Under the pieces are notes generated by a model. The model was given only the letters and a program-made list of their open reading frames with translations, made no database searches and was not told the DNA's origin. Below are positions 10,555 through 20,300 of a stretch of DNA of 64,000 bases, in pieces. The first letter of the stretch is position 1. Every line of letters begins with the position of its first letter. The DNA is from Natranaeroarchaeum aerophilus. GTDB taxonomy: Archaea > Halobacteriota > Halobacteria > Halobacteriales > Natronoarchaeaceae. A program made the position numbers and the translations under genes. The stretch covers positions 124,001-188,000 of the forward strand of contig NZ_JAKRVY010000002.1 of the NCBI RefSeq assembly GCF_023638055.1, written 5' to 3'.

Positions 10555-11259
10555 ATGACGACGCCCAGTATCGCCCTGCTGAACGCAGCACACAAAGCCG
10601 ACGATACGCGGGAGAACTTCCGACGGGAACTCGACGCGGACGTCACCGAGTTTCACTGCCCGTCAGGAGAGCTCCCCACGAACTTCTGTTACGACGGGTT
10701 CGTGGTCACCGGTTCGCGGGCCTCCGTCTACTGGGACGAGCCGTGGATCGGGGCGTTGAAAGAGTGGGTCGGCGAAGCCGTCCGTGCTGGAGTGTCTGCG
10801 CTTGGCGTCTGTTTCGGCCATCAGCTACTTGCCGACGTCATGGGCGGAAGCGTACAGAGTATGGGCGAGTACGAGATCGGCTATCGGACGGTGTATCAGG
10901 ACGGTGAGAACCGACTGCTGGCGGACGTGCCGGACGATCTGACCGTCTTTACGACCCACTCGGATCACGTTACCCAGAAACCCCCGGGAGCGGAGGTATT
11001 TGCAAAGAACGAGTACGGCATCCACGGCTTCCGCAAGGATCGCGCTTTCGCGGTCCAGTTCCATCCCGAGTACGACATGGAAACGGCCAGAACAGTAACG
11101 TCCTCCAAGTCCGATCAGCTATCCTCGGAGCGCATCGAAGATGTCCTCGCGGATATCACTGCTGAGAACTACGATGCTGCCTGTGAGGCAAAGCGCCTGT
11201 TCGACAACTTCCTAGAGTTCGTCGTCGAGGTACAGCGTGAACGCGCCACAGCGGACTGA
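10555..11259 (+). CDS. Class I glutamine amidotransferase-like protein
   Basis: This 234-residue protein has the complete class I amidotransferase triad: nucleophile Cys in GVCFGHQLLAD and the His-x-Glu pair in QFHPEYD. It would release ammonia from glutamine, or act as a gamma-glutamyl hydrolase. The family resembles the GMP synthase glutaminase subunit but lacks a neighbouring synthetase. It follows the GCS2-like ligase on the same strand with a short gap, probably one operon. A close paralogue is encoded at 39083-39814, sharing NFRRELDAD, VVTGSR-SVYWDE and MGEYEIGYR. The partner reaction is unknown. Confidence 0.85.
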   Translation: MTTPSIALLNAAHKADDTRENFRRELDADVTEFHCPSGELPTNFCYDGFVVTGSRASVYWDEPWIGALKEWVGEAVRAGVSALGVCFGHQLLADVMGGSVQSMGEYEIGYRTVYQDGENRLLADVPDDLTVFTTHSDHVTQKPPGAEVFAKNEYGIHGFRKDRAFAVQFHPEYDMETARTVTSSKSDQLSSERIEDVLADITAENYDAACEAKRLFDNFLEFVVEVQRERATAD

Positions 11260-11282
11260 CGACCGGGACGATCGGCGACCGA

Positions 11283-11816
11283 TCACTCGTCGACGAGCTC
11301 TACATCCAACCGCTCTTCTATGGCCTCGATCAGCGATCCACCGATCCCCGATTCCACCGCTCGGTTCTGTTCGACCGCGAGGAGATCCGATTCGGCGACA
11401 TCGAGTTCCTCCGCGAGCTCCTCACGCTGGAGACCCGCGTCCTGACGAGCGCTCTCGACAGTTTCACCGTATCCACGGACGAGATACGGAAGCTGGTCGT
11501 CGTCGTAGTCGGTCCCCCCTTCCTCCCAGTGGCTGGTATCGCCATCCCACATGCTCTCGCCGCCGGTCTGTGGGCCGCTCGACTCGGGTGTCGTCGAGGA
11601 CGAGCCGGTGGAGCCACTGTCGCTCCCACCGCCCTGTTTGCGCCGCTGTTTCTTGTCCTTGTGCGCGTTATCGTCGTGTGGGCGACAGTCCGGACAGACA
11701 TCGAGCGTCGCTCCCGCAACCTTCGCGGTGCGAAGCGACTCGCTCGTCGCGCCACACAGCTCGCATGCAGCGCCGTCCCCTGAGCCCGAGGAGCCGCCGG
11801 TCGAGTATTTGGCCAT
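11283..11816 (-). CDS. Multiprotein bridging factor aMBF1 (zinc ribbon plus HTH)
   Basis: The 177-residue protein begins MAKYSTGG, as archaeal MBF1 proteins do. It has an N-terminal zinc ribbon (Cys18-x2-Cys21 and Cys41-x2-Cys44), a Ser/Gly/Lys-rich linker, and a C-terminal Cro/C1-type helix-turn-helix (ESARQDAGLQREELAEELD). MBF1 connects regulators with the TATA-binding protein and, in archaea, binds ribosomes. An in-frame ATG eight codons upstream (11840) is an alternative. It lies 61 nt downstream of dph5 on the same strand, so both translation-linked genes may be cotranscribed. Confidence 0.9.
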   Translation of the reverse strand: MAKYSTGGSSGSGDGAACELCGATSESLRTAKVAGATLDVCPDCRPHDDNAHKDKKQRRKQGGGSDSGSTGSSSTTPESSGPQTGGESMWDGDTSHWEEGGTDYDDDQLPYLVRGYGETVESARQDAGLQREELAEELDVAESDLLAVEQNRAVESGIGGSLIEAIEERLDVELVDE

Positions 11817-11877
11817 ACGTCGTGTAGAACGGTCGGTCATTTGAATTTCGCGGTCCCCGGCCGGTGTCTCCGCCCAC

Positions 11878-12651
11878 TTAATCGATTTCGAGGTCTGCCC
11901 GGTTCGCGCCAGCGAGTTCACAGAGTGCGTCGGCTTCGAGCAGGTGGAGTTCGCCGGGGATGACGAGCAGGTGCAACGGGTCGCCGAACTCGCGGTCGGC
12001 GAGGTCCGACAGTGGGGCAGCCTCGACCAGCGGTTCCGGACTGCCCGCGCGGGCGACGACCACGCCCACGAGGTCTGGGTACTCCTCGGCGAGCAGTGTC
12101 GCACCGATGTCGGCTGTCATGTACTCCTCGCGATCGGCCTTGATATCGAGATAGACGACCGTATGCAGATCCTGCTCGCGGTTCGCGTCGATGGTCTCGG
12201 TGACACTTGCGGGCAGCCCGTCCGCACCGTGGGCATAGGGGAAGGGAAGCGTCGTCGCCTTGCCAAATCGGTAGTTCTGCAGTCCGGTGAGCGAACTCGT
12301 CGCCGTCTGGGCGGTAACGCCGTGGATCACGCGCGTCTCGATGTCGCGCTCGTGAGCACGGAGTCGCAGATCGACATGTGTCGTCGAGATCATGGTGTCG
12401 CCGGCGGTGAGAAAGACGGCATCGCCCGACTCAGCGGCATCGAGGATCGGTTCCGGCTCTTGCTCTACACCCGCGCGATCACGCACGTCGATATCGATGT
12501 CGTGGTGGGCTTCGAGTTCCTCGACGCTGGTCCCGATCAGTTTGCTGGTATAAAACTCCGCGAACGCGTGGTCGGCCTCGCGCAGGGCGTGTTGGCCCTC
12601 GACCGTGATCGAACGCTCGTCGTAGAGTCCGAGTCCGACGAAAGTGAGCAT
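11878..12651 (-). CDS. dph5: Diphthine synthase Dph5
   Basis: This 257-residue SAM-dependent methyltransferase repeatedly methylates the modified histidine of elongation factor 2 on the way to diphthamide. The start MLTFVGLGLYDERSIT is the family N-terminus, and AGDTMISTTHVDLRL, IHGVTAQTATSSLTGLQ and the PFPYAHG segment are conserved. It is of normal length and carries no signal. Transcription leftward leads into the aMBF1 gene. The ATG at 12651 is the only sensible start. Confidence 0.95.
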   Translation of the reverse strand: MLTFVGLGLYDERSITVEGQHALREADHAFAEFYTSKLIGTSVEELEAHHDIDIDVRDRAGVEQEPEPILDAAESGDAVFLTAGDTMISTTHVDLRLRAHERDIETRVIHGVTAQTATSSLTGLQNYRFGKATTLPFPYAHGADGLPASVTETIDANREQDLHTVVYLDIKADREEYMTADIGATLLAEEYPDLVGVVVARAGSPEPLVEAAPLSDLADREFGDPLHLLVIPGELHLLEADALCELAGANRADLEID

Positions 12652-12740
12652 AGAGCTATTCGGAGTGGGTCAGTGAAAAGGGGTGTGTGTTCGGGTCGTG
12701 CAGACACAAGCGACAAAACTGAGCCGTCCGAAGTGGTGAT

Positions 12741-13301
12741 ATGGTACTGAAAGAATCCGATCCTGCACTGGAGGACGGAGACCCTGCGCCCGAGTTCGAA
12801 CTGCCAGCCGTCGACGGCGAAACCTACACGCTCGACTCGTTCGCGGACTGTGATGCACTCCTGATCGTTTTCACGTGTAACCACTGCCCGTACGCGAAGG
12901 CGAAGTTCGAGCATCTCAACGAGCTCGCGGGCTCGTACGATGACGCCGCAGTCGTCGGCATCAATCCCAACGACGCCGAGGAGTATCCCGACGACTCCTT
13001 CGAGTCGATGGTCGAGTACGTCGAGGACGGCGAGATTGCCTATGATGCCTACCTACGCGACGAGTCACAGGATGTCGCCGAGGCCTACGGCGCAGTCTGT
13101 ACACCCGATCCGTTCCTCTTCGCGAAGGAGGATGGCGAGTTCCGACTGGCCTATCAGGGGCGGCTGGACGACGCCATGGATCCTGATGCGGAGGCAACCG
13201 AATTCTACGTGCAGCAGGCGATCGAATCCATCCTCAGCGGTGAGCCGGTCACGGTCGAGTGGCGTCACTCGCAGGGTTGTTCGATCAAGTGGCGCGACTA
13301 G
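12741..13301 (+). CDS. Thioredoxin-fold redoxin (peroxiredoxin-like)
   Basis: This 186-residue protein has the AhpC/TSA-redoxin opening (EDGDPAPEFELPAVDGE) and the redox motif CNHCPYAK (a CxxC at about residues 52-55). This places it with thioredoxin-like reductases and cytosolic TlpA/ResA relatives. Later conserved elements are the GINPNDAEEYPDDS and TPDPFLF (cis-Pro) segments and the C-terminal SQGCSIKW with a third Cys. There is no signal peptide, so it works in the cytoplasm. It likely reduces peroxides or disulfides; the electron donor is unknown. Confidence 0.85.
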   Translation: MVLKESDPALEDGDPAPEFELPAVDGETYTLDSFADCDALLIVFTCNHCPYAKAKFEHLNELAGSYDDAAVVGINPNDAEEYPDDSFESMVEYVEDGEIAYDAYLRDESQDVAEAYGAVCTPDPFLFAKEDGEFRLAYQGRLDDAMDPDAEATEFYVQQAIESILSGEPVTVEWRHSQGCSIKWRD

Positions 13302-13530
13302 CGCGGGCGAGCATTTGGGCTGCCCGTCGACGGTCTACCCTCGCCGTTCTTTGCGTTGAGTTTGTTGCGTTCCCAAATCAATTAAAAATCTAACAACACC
13401 TGGACAGATCCGTTTAAAATATTTTATAGCTTATTTTGTGGATTTAGAAGCTCTTATTTTTGTTTGAACCAATACATCATTCGTTTTGACAGTTGTCGCT
13501 ACAGATTAATTTCCATTAACATGTATGAAC

Positions 13531-13540
13531 AATATTTATA
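13531..13540 (+). promoter_or_regulatory. TATA box of the amylase gene
   Basis: AATATTTATA is centred about 28 nt before the ATG at 13565. It lies at the end of an AT-rich island (13363-13540). The in-frame ATG at 13541 would abut this box, which argues for 13565 as the true, leaderless start. Confidence 0.6.
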
Positions 13541-13564
13541 ATGGATGATTCCTCAGCACGAACC

Positions 13565-15451
13565 ATGCCAGCAGATCACAACAAGCTGCGCAGTAGCGAG
13601 ATCACGCGCCGTGACGTCGTAAAAGGCGTCGGGGCAGCAGCCATCGGTGCCGCCGCCGCTGGATCTGCCAGTGGGACAGTTGCCGCAAACGACGCACCCG
13701 GTGAGACGTCGATGCTCCAGTACTTCCACACCGAGTGGACGGAGATGGAAGCCAACATGGACACCGTCGCCGACGCCGGATTCGACGCGATTCACGTGCC
13801 CGCCCCACAGGAGAGCGTGCTCACCGAGGAGGATCAGGACGAGGAACATCCCGAATACGGGCCGGAGTACCCGTATATGCCACCGCTTGGCTACCAACCG
13901 TACGACCGCACCTCGCTCGACAGCGAGTTCGGTACCGAAGCGGAGTTCCGCTCGATGATCGACGAGGCCCACGCACAGGGCATCGACGTGATTGTCGACA
14001 TCGTGCTCAATCACAACGGCTTCGGCCCCGAACTCGACGAGTTCCCGAACGTCAACTCCGAACACTTCTATCAGGAGGGCGGGATCGAGGGATGGATGTA
14101 CTCCTACGACCCCAACGACGACCGCTGTTACGACGAGAACCAGTGGGAATGTGATCCGTGGGCGATCGAACATCACGACCTCGTCGGCCTCCCGACGCTG
14201 GACTGGACCACCGACACGGTGCAGGACCTGGCGTACGACTATCTCCAGTTGATCGCCGACTGTGGCGCGGACGGCGTGCGTTGGGACGCCGCCAAACACA
14301 TGCACAACTGGGTGTTCGAGGACTTCCTCAACCCGTGGGCCGACGAGCTCGGCCTCTACACCGTCGGAGAGGTACTGTTCGAGCCGATCGGCTACATCGA
14401 CGAGTACGCCCAGACGGGGATGGATATCACCGACTATCCGCTGTTTTACACGATGAAGAACGATGCGTTCACTTCCGGTGGGGACTTCCGCGCTCTCGAC
14501 GGTTCAGATGCGGGCTACGTCGCCCAGAACCCGTTCCAGTCGCTGACGATGATCGCCAATCACGACAGCGCGCCCCCTGAACTCGAGGAGCTCGCCCGCG
14601 CGTTCATCCTCACTTACGAGGGCTACCCACGCGTCTACAACTATCTGATCGACTTCGACGACCCCGACCTGCAGAACCTGCTGTGGATCCGCGGGAATCT
14701 GCTCGGTGGGTCGGCGATCACCCGCTACGTCGACGAAGACCTCATCATTTTCGAGCGCGAGGACAACGCGATCGTCGCACTGAACAAAGGCTGGGGTGAC
14801 CGAAGCGAGTGGGTGAATGTTCCGTGGACCGACGAACCACTCGAAGAGTACACAGGCAACGCCACCGATACCGAGGCCAACAGTGACGGCTGGGCACCGA
14901 TCACCGCACCCGCAGGCGGCTGGGCCGTCTACGCGCCCGAAGATGCTGGCGGCGACGGCGGCGACGGCGGCGACGGCGGCGATGGCGGCGATGATGGCGA
15001 CGGCGACGGCAGCGACGATGACACGTCGGACGAACTCGAAGGCACCTACGCCCTTCGCGCGAACCACAGCGACAAGGCCATCGACGTTGAGAACATCTCG
15101 ACGGCTGACGGCGCGAACGTCCACCAGTGGGAGTACCTTGGCGGTGACAACCAGCATTGGGCTGTCGAGTCAGTCGGCGGCAGCGAGTACCGCCTGACTG
15201 CCCAGCACAGCGGCAACGTACTTGCGGCAGCAGGAACCGCTGACGGCGACAACGTCCAACAAGAGGAGTGGACTGGCGACGCGAACCAGCGCTGGACGCT
15301 CGACGACGTCGGCGACGGCTACGTCGTCGAAAACGTCGCCAGCGGTCGTGCGCTCGATGTCGACGGCATCTCCACGGACGACGGAGCGAACATCCACCAG
15401 TGGGAGTACGTCGGCGGCGACAACCAGGAGTGGACGCTCGATCCCGTCTGA
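13565..15451 (+). CDS. Tat-exported alpha-amylase (GH13) with ricin-type beta-trefoil lectin domain
   Basis: The 628-residue enzyme hydrolyses alpha-1,4 glucan outside the cell. A twin-arginine signal (Arg15-Arg16, TRRDVVKG, then an Ala/Gly-rich stretch) sends it out folded. The GH13 barrel has region I DIVLNHNG, nucleophile Asp241 (RWDAAKH), acid/base Glu269 (VGEVLF) and transition-state Asp334 (NHDSAP). A Gly/Asp linker (about 460-485) made of a repeated GGCGAC unit joins it to a C-terminal CBM13-like trefoil with three QxW-type repeats (NQHW, NQRW, NQEW) that should bind polysaccharide. The two surface-protein genes follow directly downstream. Confidence 0.95.
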   Translation: MPADHNKLRSSEITRRDVVKGVGAAAIGAAAAGSASGTVAANDAPGETSMLQYFHTEWTEMEANMDTVADAGFDAIHVPAPQESVLTEEDQDEEHPEYGPEYPYMPPLGYQPYDRTSLDSEFGTEAEFRSMIDEAHAQGIDVIVDIVLNHNGFGPELDEFPNVNSEHFYQEGGIEGWMYSYDPNDDRCYDENQWECDPWAIEHHDLVGLPTLDWTTDTVQDLAYDYLQLIADCGADGVRWDAAKHMHNWVFEDFLNPWADELGLYTVGEVLFEPIGYIDEYAQTGMDITDYPLFYTMKNDAFTSGGDFRALDGSDAGYVAQNPFQSLTMIANHDSAPPELEELARAFILTYEGYPRVYNYLIDFDDPDLQNLLWIRGNLLGGSAITRYVDEDLIIFEREDNAIVALNKGWGDRSEWVNVPWTDEPLEEYTGNATDTEANSDGWAPITAPAGGWAVYAPEDAGGDGGDGGDGGDGGDDGDGDGSDDDTSDELEGTYALRANHSDKAIDVENISTADGANVHQWEYLGGDNQHWAVESVGGSEYRLTAQHSGNVLAAAGTADGDNVQQEEWTGDANQRWTLDDVGDGYVVENVASGRALDVDGISTDDGANIHQWEYVGGDNQEWTLDPV

Positions 15452-15506
15452 TCGGGTCGATTTCGCCAACAGCCTTTTTGTTGCCGGATACATTCGGGTC
15501 TGTAGT

Positions 15507-17321
15507 ATGAAGTTTCGGGGCGACGAGCGCGGCGCGGCCATCCAGATCGGGGCCGTGATCCTGTTTGCCTTCATCGTCATCGCGATGGCGTCCTACCAGG
15601 CCACCGTCGTCCCCAGTCAGAACTCCGGCGTGGAGTTCAATCACAATCAGGACGTGCAGAGTCAGATGGTCGATCTGACGGCCGGACTTGACGCCTCCGC
15701 GCGTGATGGCACGCGGGGGTCGCATGCCGTTCGGCTCGGGACGACCTATCCCTCTCGGACGTTGTTCGTGAACCCCGGATCGCCGAGCGGGCAGTTGCGG
15801 ACGGTCGAGAGTGGGAATGGGCAGATATCGGTTGATATCACGACCGATGACGACGACCGGGTTGATAGATTCTGGACTGACTACGACGGTGATTTCGATA
15901 CGACAAGACTCCAGTACCAACCCAATTATAATGTCTACAATAACGCGCCAAGGACGGTCTACGAACACGGCGCGCTGTTCAACGAAAACCCAAGCGGTTC
16001 ACCGACTGAGATTATTTCCGGTGGACTCGTTGACGACGGCGAGATCACACTGGTCGCACTTCGAGGGGACGTACAGTCGGCGTCAAGTTCGGCGGTGTCG
16101 GTCGACCGCCGCGCGCTCAGTAGCTCCTCAAACACCGTAACAGTCGAGAGTGGGACGATCACGCTACCGATCGAGAACGAGGAGTACTGGAGGGACTGGG
16201 AAGAGCGAACCGACCCTGACGGCATCAGTATCTCAGTTCAACAGGATCCCGACAGGGTGATATTGGATATTACTGATACGGTCGAGATCCGCATGGCGGA
16301 AGTTGGCATCGGAAGCGTGTCACACGCAACACCGAATGAACGTGTCGAATATGCCGTCCTAACTGATCCCCAGCGACCGACAGTAACTGTCGAAGTCCGA
16401 GACGAATTCAACAACCCTGTATCGGGGGTCTCTTTCACTGGAATTGACGGAGGAGAAACGAACAGAGAGCGGACAGATCGGAACGGCGAGATCCGTGTCA
16501 GCGAGATCGACGACGGCGGATTCACGATCGAAGGGCTGGGAAAAATCGGTGACGTCGAATTCACCGATGAGGAACTCGAAGACGCGCCATCGACTGGAGG
16601 TGGTGGCGGAAGCGGCGGCAGCATCGCTTATTATGTTGACTGGCTCAGTTGTGACGAGCAACCGGACCAAGTGTGCAACGATGGCGCATATGAAATAGGC
16701 CAAGGAGAGGAGCGAGAGTTCTGGATGGAAGCGACCGACGACAATGGTAACGTTCGCGTGAGCGGTGCGCCAGTGGATTTCTACGTTAAGGATTCGGCAG
16801 GCGTCGTTGATGATCACGACCCAAAGTCGGGTCAAACAGGATCAGATGGTTACAGTACTACAGTAGTAGACGTCGCCAACGATGCGAGCGATGGAGAGAC
16901 GTTTACGCTCGGCACATCGAGCGGCGGTGATTTCGAAGAAATCACGATATTAATCGGTGAATCTACTGGTCCGCAACCGTCGTTCGGTACAGTATCGGCG
17001 CAGGCCAGTGGACCGGGTGGCGGACCAGTCGCAAACCGACTTGATTCGGTTGCATTCGATGGGAATGTCGACGACGTCGATTCGAGTGGATCGATCCGCT
17101 TCGAGTTGATCGACGACGGCGACATCTATTACGAGAACGAAAGACCGATGAGCGATACTATCGACACATCGGCTGAACTCGAAGGCGGTGACCGACGGGA
17201 CGTTCCTGTTGACGTCCGGATAACACTGTTAAGTAGCTCCGGTAACGTGTACGATCAGTTGACTGGGACGTTCAGCGACAACAACGAGGAACTGTCGACC
17301 GAAAACGGCGATCTCGAATGA
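15507..17321 (+). CDS. Large pilin-like surface protein with Ig-like domains
   Basis: The 604-residue product begins MKFRGDERGAAIQIGAVILF: a short charged segment, then a hydrophobic helix (about 11-31), like archaeal type IV pilin-like class III signals. The exposed part has at least two Ig-like beta domains (about 295-370 with VTVEVRDEFNNPVSGV; about 430-500) joined by a Gly/Ser linker. Its first 100 residues match the next gene's product (FNHNQ-V, RTLFVNP, LGT-YP). The segment 16250-17300 is less GC-rich than its surroundings. The gene overlaps the next by ATGA, so they form an operon, possibly with the amylase. No named family is recognised. A surface-adhesion role is inferred. Confidence 0.75.
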   Translation: MKFRGDERGAAIQIGAVILFAFIVIAMASYQATVVPSQNSGVEFNHNQDVQSQMVDLTAGLDASARDGTRGSHAVRLGTTYPSRTLFVNPGSPSGQLRTVESGNGQISVDITTDDDDRVDRFWTDYDGDFDTTRLQYQPNYNVYNNAPRTVYEHGALFNENPSGSPTEIISGGLVDDGEITLVALRGDVQSASSSAVSVDRRALSSSSNTVTVESGTITLPIENEEYWRDWEERTDPDGISISVQQDPDRVILDITDTVEIRMAEVGIGSVSHATPNERVEYAVLTDPQRPTVTVEVRDEFNNPVSGVSFTGIDGGETNRERTDRNGEIRVSEIDDGGFTIEGLGKIGDVEFTDEELEDAPSTGGGGGSGGSIAYYVDWLSCDEQPDQVCNDGAYEIGQGEEREFWMEATDDNGNVRVSGAPVDFYVKDSAGVVDDHDPKSGQTGSDGYSTTVVDVANDASDGETFTLGTSSGGDFEEITILIGESTGPQPSFGTVSAQASGPGGGPVANRLDSVAFDGNVDDVDSSGSIRFELIDDGDIYYENERPMSDTIDTSAELEGGDRRDVPVDVRITLLSSSGNVYDQLTGTFSDNNEELSTENGDLE

Positions 17322-20300
17322 GATCGGAGATGAATGACAATCTACGGGAGTCCGGATTTGGGGTAGACACCCGCGGCCAGGCCATCCAGATCGGCGCACT
17401 TCTCCTGTTCGCCGCGCTGATCGTCGCCGCGGCGGGCTATCAGGCCGGAATCGTCCCGGACCAGAACTCGGAGATCGAGTTCAACCACAACCAGCAGGTG
17501 CACGGCGAGATGGTCGAGTTGCGAAACGCCATGCTCGTCGCCAGCGACCGGCAGAGCACACAGACAAGACGCGTCACCCTCGGGACCCGATATCCGGAGC
17601 GGACGCTGTTCGTAAATCCGCCACCAGCGAGCGGTTCGCTACGGACGAGCGACCGGCAGGAGATCCGCTTTGAGAACGCCGACAGCACGGGCGCGACGAC
17701 GTTTACCACTCGGTCAATCGAGTATCGGCCACGCTATTACGAGTACCGTAGCGCGCCGACGACGGTGATCGAACACGGAGCGGTGTACAACGACCACGGG
17801 ACTCGCGTGCTGGCGATGACCGACACCGCGTTGATCGAAAACGGCGAGATCTCGCTCGTGCTGGTCGACGGTGAGTTGTCGCTGGCAGGCGATCGGGTCC
17901 GACAGGTATCGGTCGATGCGGCGTCGGCTCGAAGCAGGACGGTGCCGATCCAGTCGGCTGACGGCGACGAGTTTACCCTCGAACTCCCGACGCGACTGTC
18001 CGAGGAGGACTGGGCGGACACGGGCGCGCTCGACGGCCACGACTTCGAGGTGACAGACGGCGTGTTGCGTGTCACGCTCGATGGGGAGCGTTCGTACGAT
18101 CTCACGATAGCCCGACTCGGGTTCGGAGGCGATATCGAGCCAGCGGAGCCCGCGTATCTCACCGAAGTCGAGGGGGAGGACGACGTGACCGTCGAATTGC
18201 GCGATGAGTACAACGCGCCGATCGAAGGCGAGACGGTGACGCTGTCGGTCGCGGACGGTGATGGGAGACTCGAATCGGGGGACGCGACCGGTACCGAGAC
18301 CGATCTGGTGACCAATCGTGAGGGACAGGTCAGCGCGAGGTACGTTCCCGGCGATGGTGAGACAGGGACTGTGACGGTAGAGGCGTTCCACGAGAGTGAC
18401 AGCGTCGGCTCGGTCACCATCGAGTTCGACGTCGCCGGTTCGACCGGTAGCGGGGAATCACGACCGGGGAGCGGCGCAGTCGTCTGGAATGAGGACGATC
18501 CGACCGTCGCGGACGCCGACAGCGAGTTCTCGCTTGAAGCCACGAACAGCCGCGGTGACACACTCGCCAACTTTGCCGTCAGCGATCGGGATGTCGTGCA
18601 GATCGTCGACGCCCCGGAATCGTTCACTGACGGGACCGCAGAGCCGACGTTCGAGATCGATGGCGATGCGGCGAGCGCATCAGGCAGGGACAGCTGGTAC
18701 GCGTACGTCTTCGACCGATCTAGCGGCGACCGGCTGACACTCCAGCTACCGGATACCGTCGGTGTGGTCTGGGAGACACTCGAAGACTGGGCAGACGCCG
18801 ACGAGCAGGATGGTGTTGTCCACGAGACGTTCGGCGACCGACAGGACGACGCGATCCAGCTGGGCTACGAGGGAACGGACGACGGGCTCGTGGGATACTG
18901 GCCACTGGATGAGGAGGACGACACTGTTGCCGAAGACGTCTCTGGGACCGATAACGACGGCGATCACGCTGACAGTCCCGTGATCGGCGCTGACGGGCTG
19001 CTCGAAACGACGAGTTACGAGTTCGATGGAGAGAGTGGGCACGTCGAAGTGCCCCATGACGAGAGCCTGGAGATGAGCGACGGCGACACAGTGACGGTCT
19101 CCACGTGGGCGAATCAGGCGAGCGATCAGAGTGGCGAGGAATGGGTCGCACTCGTTCAGAAGTCCGACACCTCGTTCAACCTGCAGTTGGCCAACGGAAA
19201 CGAGCCGACGTTTACGATCCACGACGGAGGATGGAACGAGGCAAACAGCGGTATCGAACTGGAGACCGATCAGTGGTACCACCTCACGGGCATCTACGAC
19301 GGGGACGAAGCGCGGATTTACGTCGACGGCGAACTGGAAGGAACCACGACGGTCGATGGCGAAATGACCGACGCAAGTGAGTTCGGTGTTGGAATCGGTG
19401 AGAATCTGGATGCATCAGGGCGGCATCTCGACGGGCGGATGGACGAAGTACGATTGTACGATCGGGCGCTCACTGAAACCGAAGTAACTTCGCTCGAAGA
19501 CATTCGTACCGGCAGCTACACGAGCGGCGAAAGAACTGCTACGGAGCCGTTAGACCTCGAAACGCTCGAGCTGACAGGTGTCGACGTGACGACGAACGAC
19601 GGTGATGCGTTAGTACAGGTCGAAGCAGTCTCCGATGACGGCTCGACGGCGACCAGCGATCCGATCCCGCTAGATGGGGGCATCGAGAGCTACACCGTTG
19701 AGGGACTCACAGGAGAGGCCGACAGCTTCCGGCTGCTGGTCGAGATGGGGACACCGACCGTCGAGCGCTCGCCCGTCCTGTCCAGGGTCGAGCTATCGGG
19801 TGACAGCTTAGCAGACGACCCCGAGCCGGTCAGAGTGAACTTCCAGCCACCGGACGCCGAGTTCTCCGGGGAAACGCCTGAAGGCTACCTCGCAGATGTC
19901 GGCGAGGCGTTCGGCGATCACGATGCCGATGTCGACTACGGCTGGATCGACGGCCCAGTTGAAGAGTACCGCGAGCGTGGGAGTGTCGATGATGTCCGAT
20001 ACGACACGCTCGCACACATGAACTGGGACTCCGCTGACGAGGAGTCCTGGGCAGTCGCCATGCCGGACGGCACCTACGACGTGACCCTCGTAATGGGTGA
20101 TCCGGATCATACCGACTCTGAACATACGGTTACGGTCGAGGACACCACCTTCGTCGACGAGGAGGGCGAAGGCGGGTCGAACTTTGTCACACACCAAGGC
20201 ACCGTTGAGGTGACCGACGAACAGCTTCGGATTGACTCGGCTGGCCTCGGCTATAACCAGAAGCTGGCGTTCGTTGAGGTCACGCCCGCAGCCGACCCCG

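Noticed and set aside
10555-11259. GMP synthase glutaminase subunit (GuaA)
   Set aside because: The amidotransferase motifs fit class I in general, but no synthetase subunit is near and the protein has a close paralogue. The partner is a GCS2-like ligase.
14941-15020. Short tandem GGCGAC-type repeat
   Set aside because: It encodes the Gly/Asp linker between amylase and lectin domain, so it is a coding low-complexity stretch and not a separate element or CRISPR.
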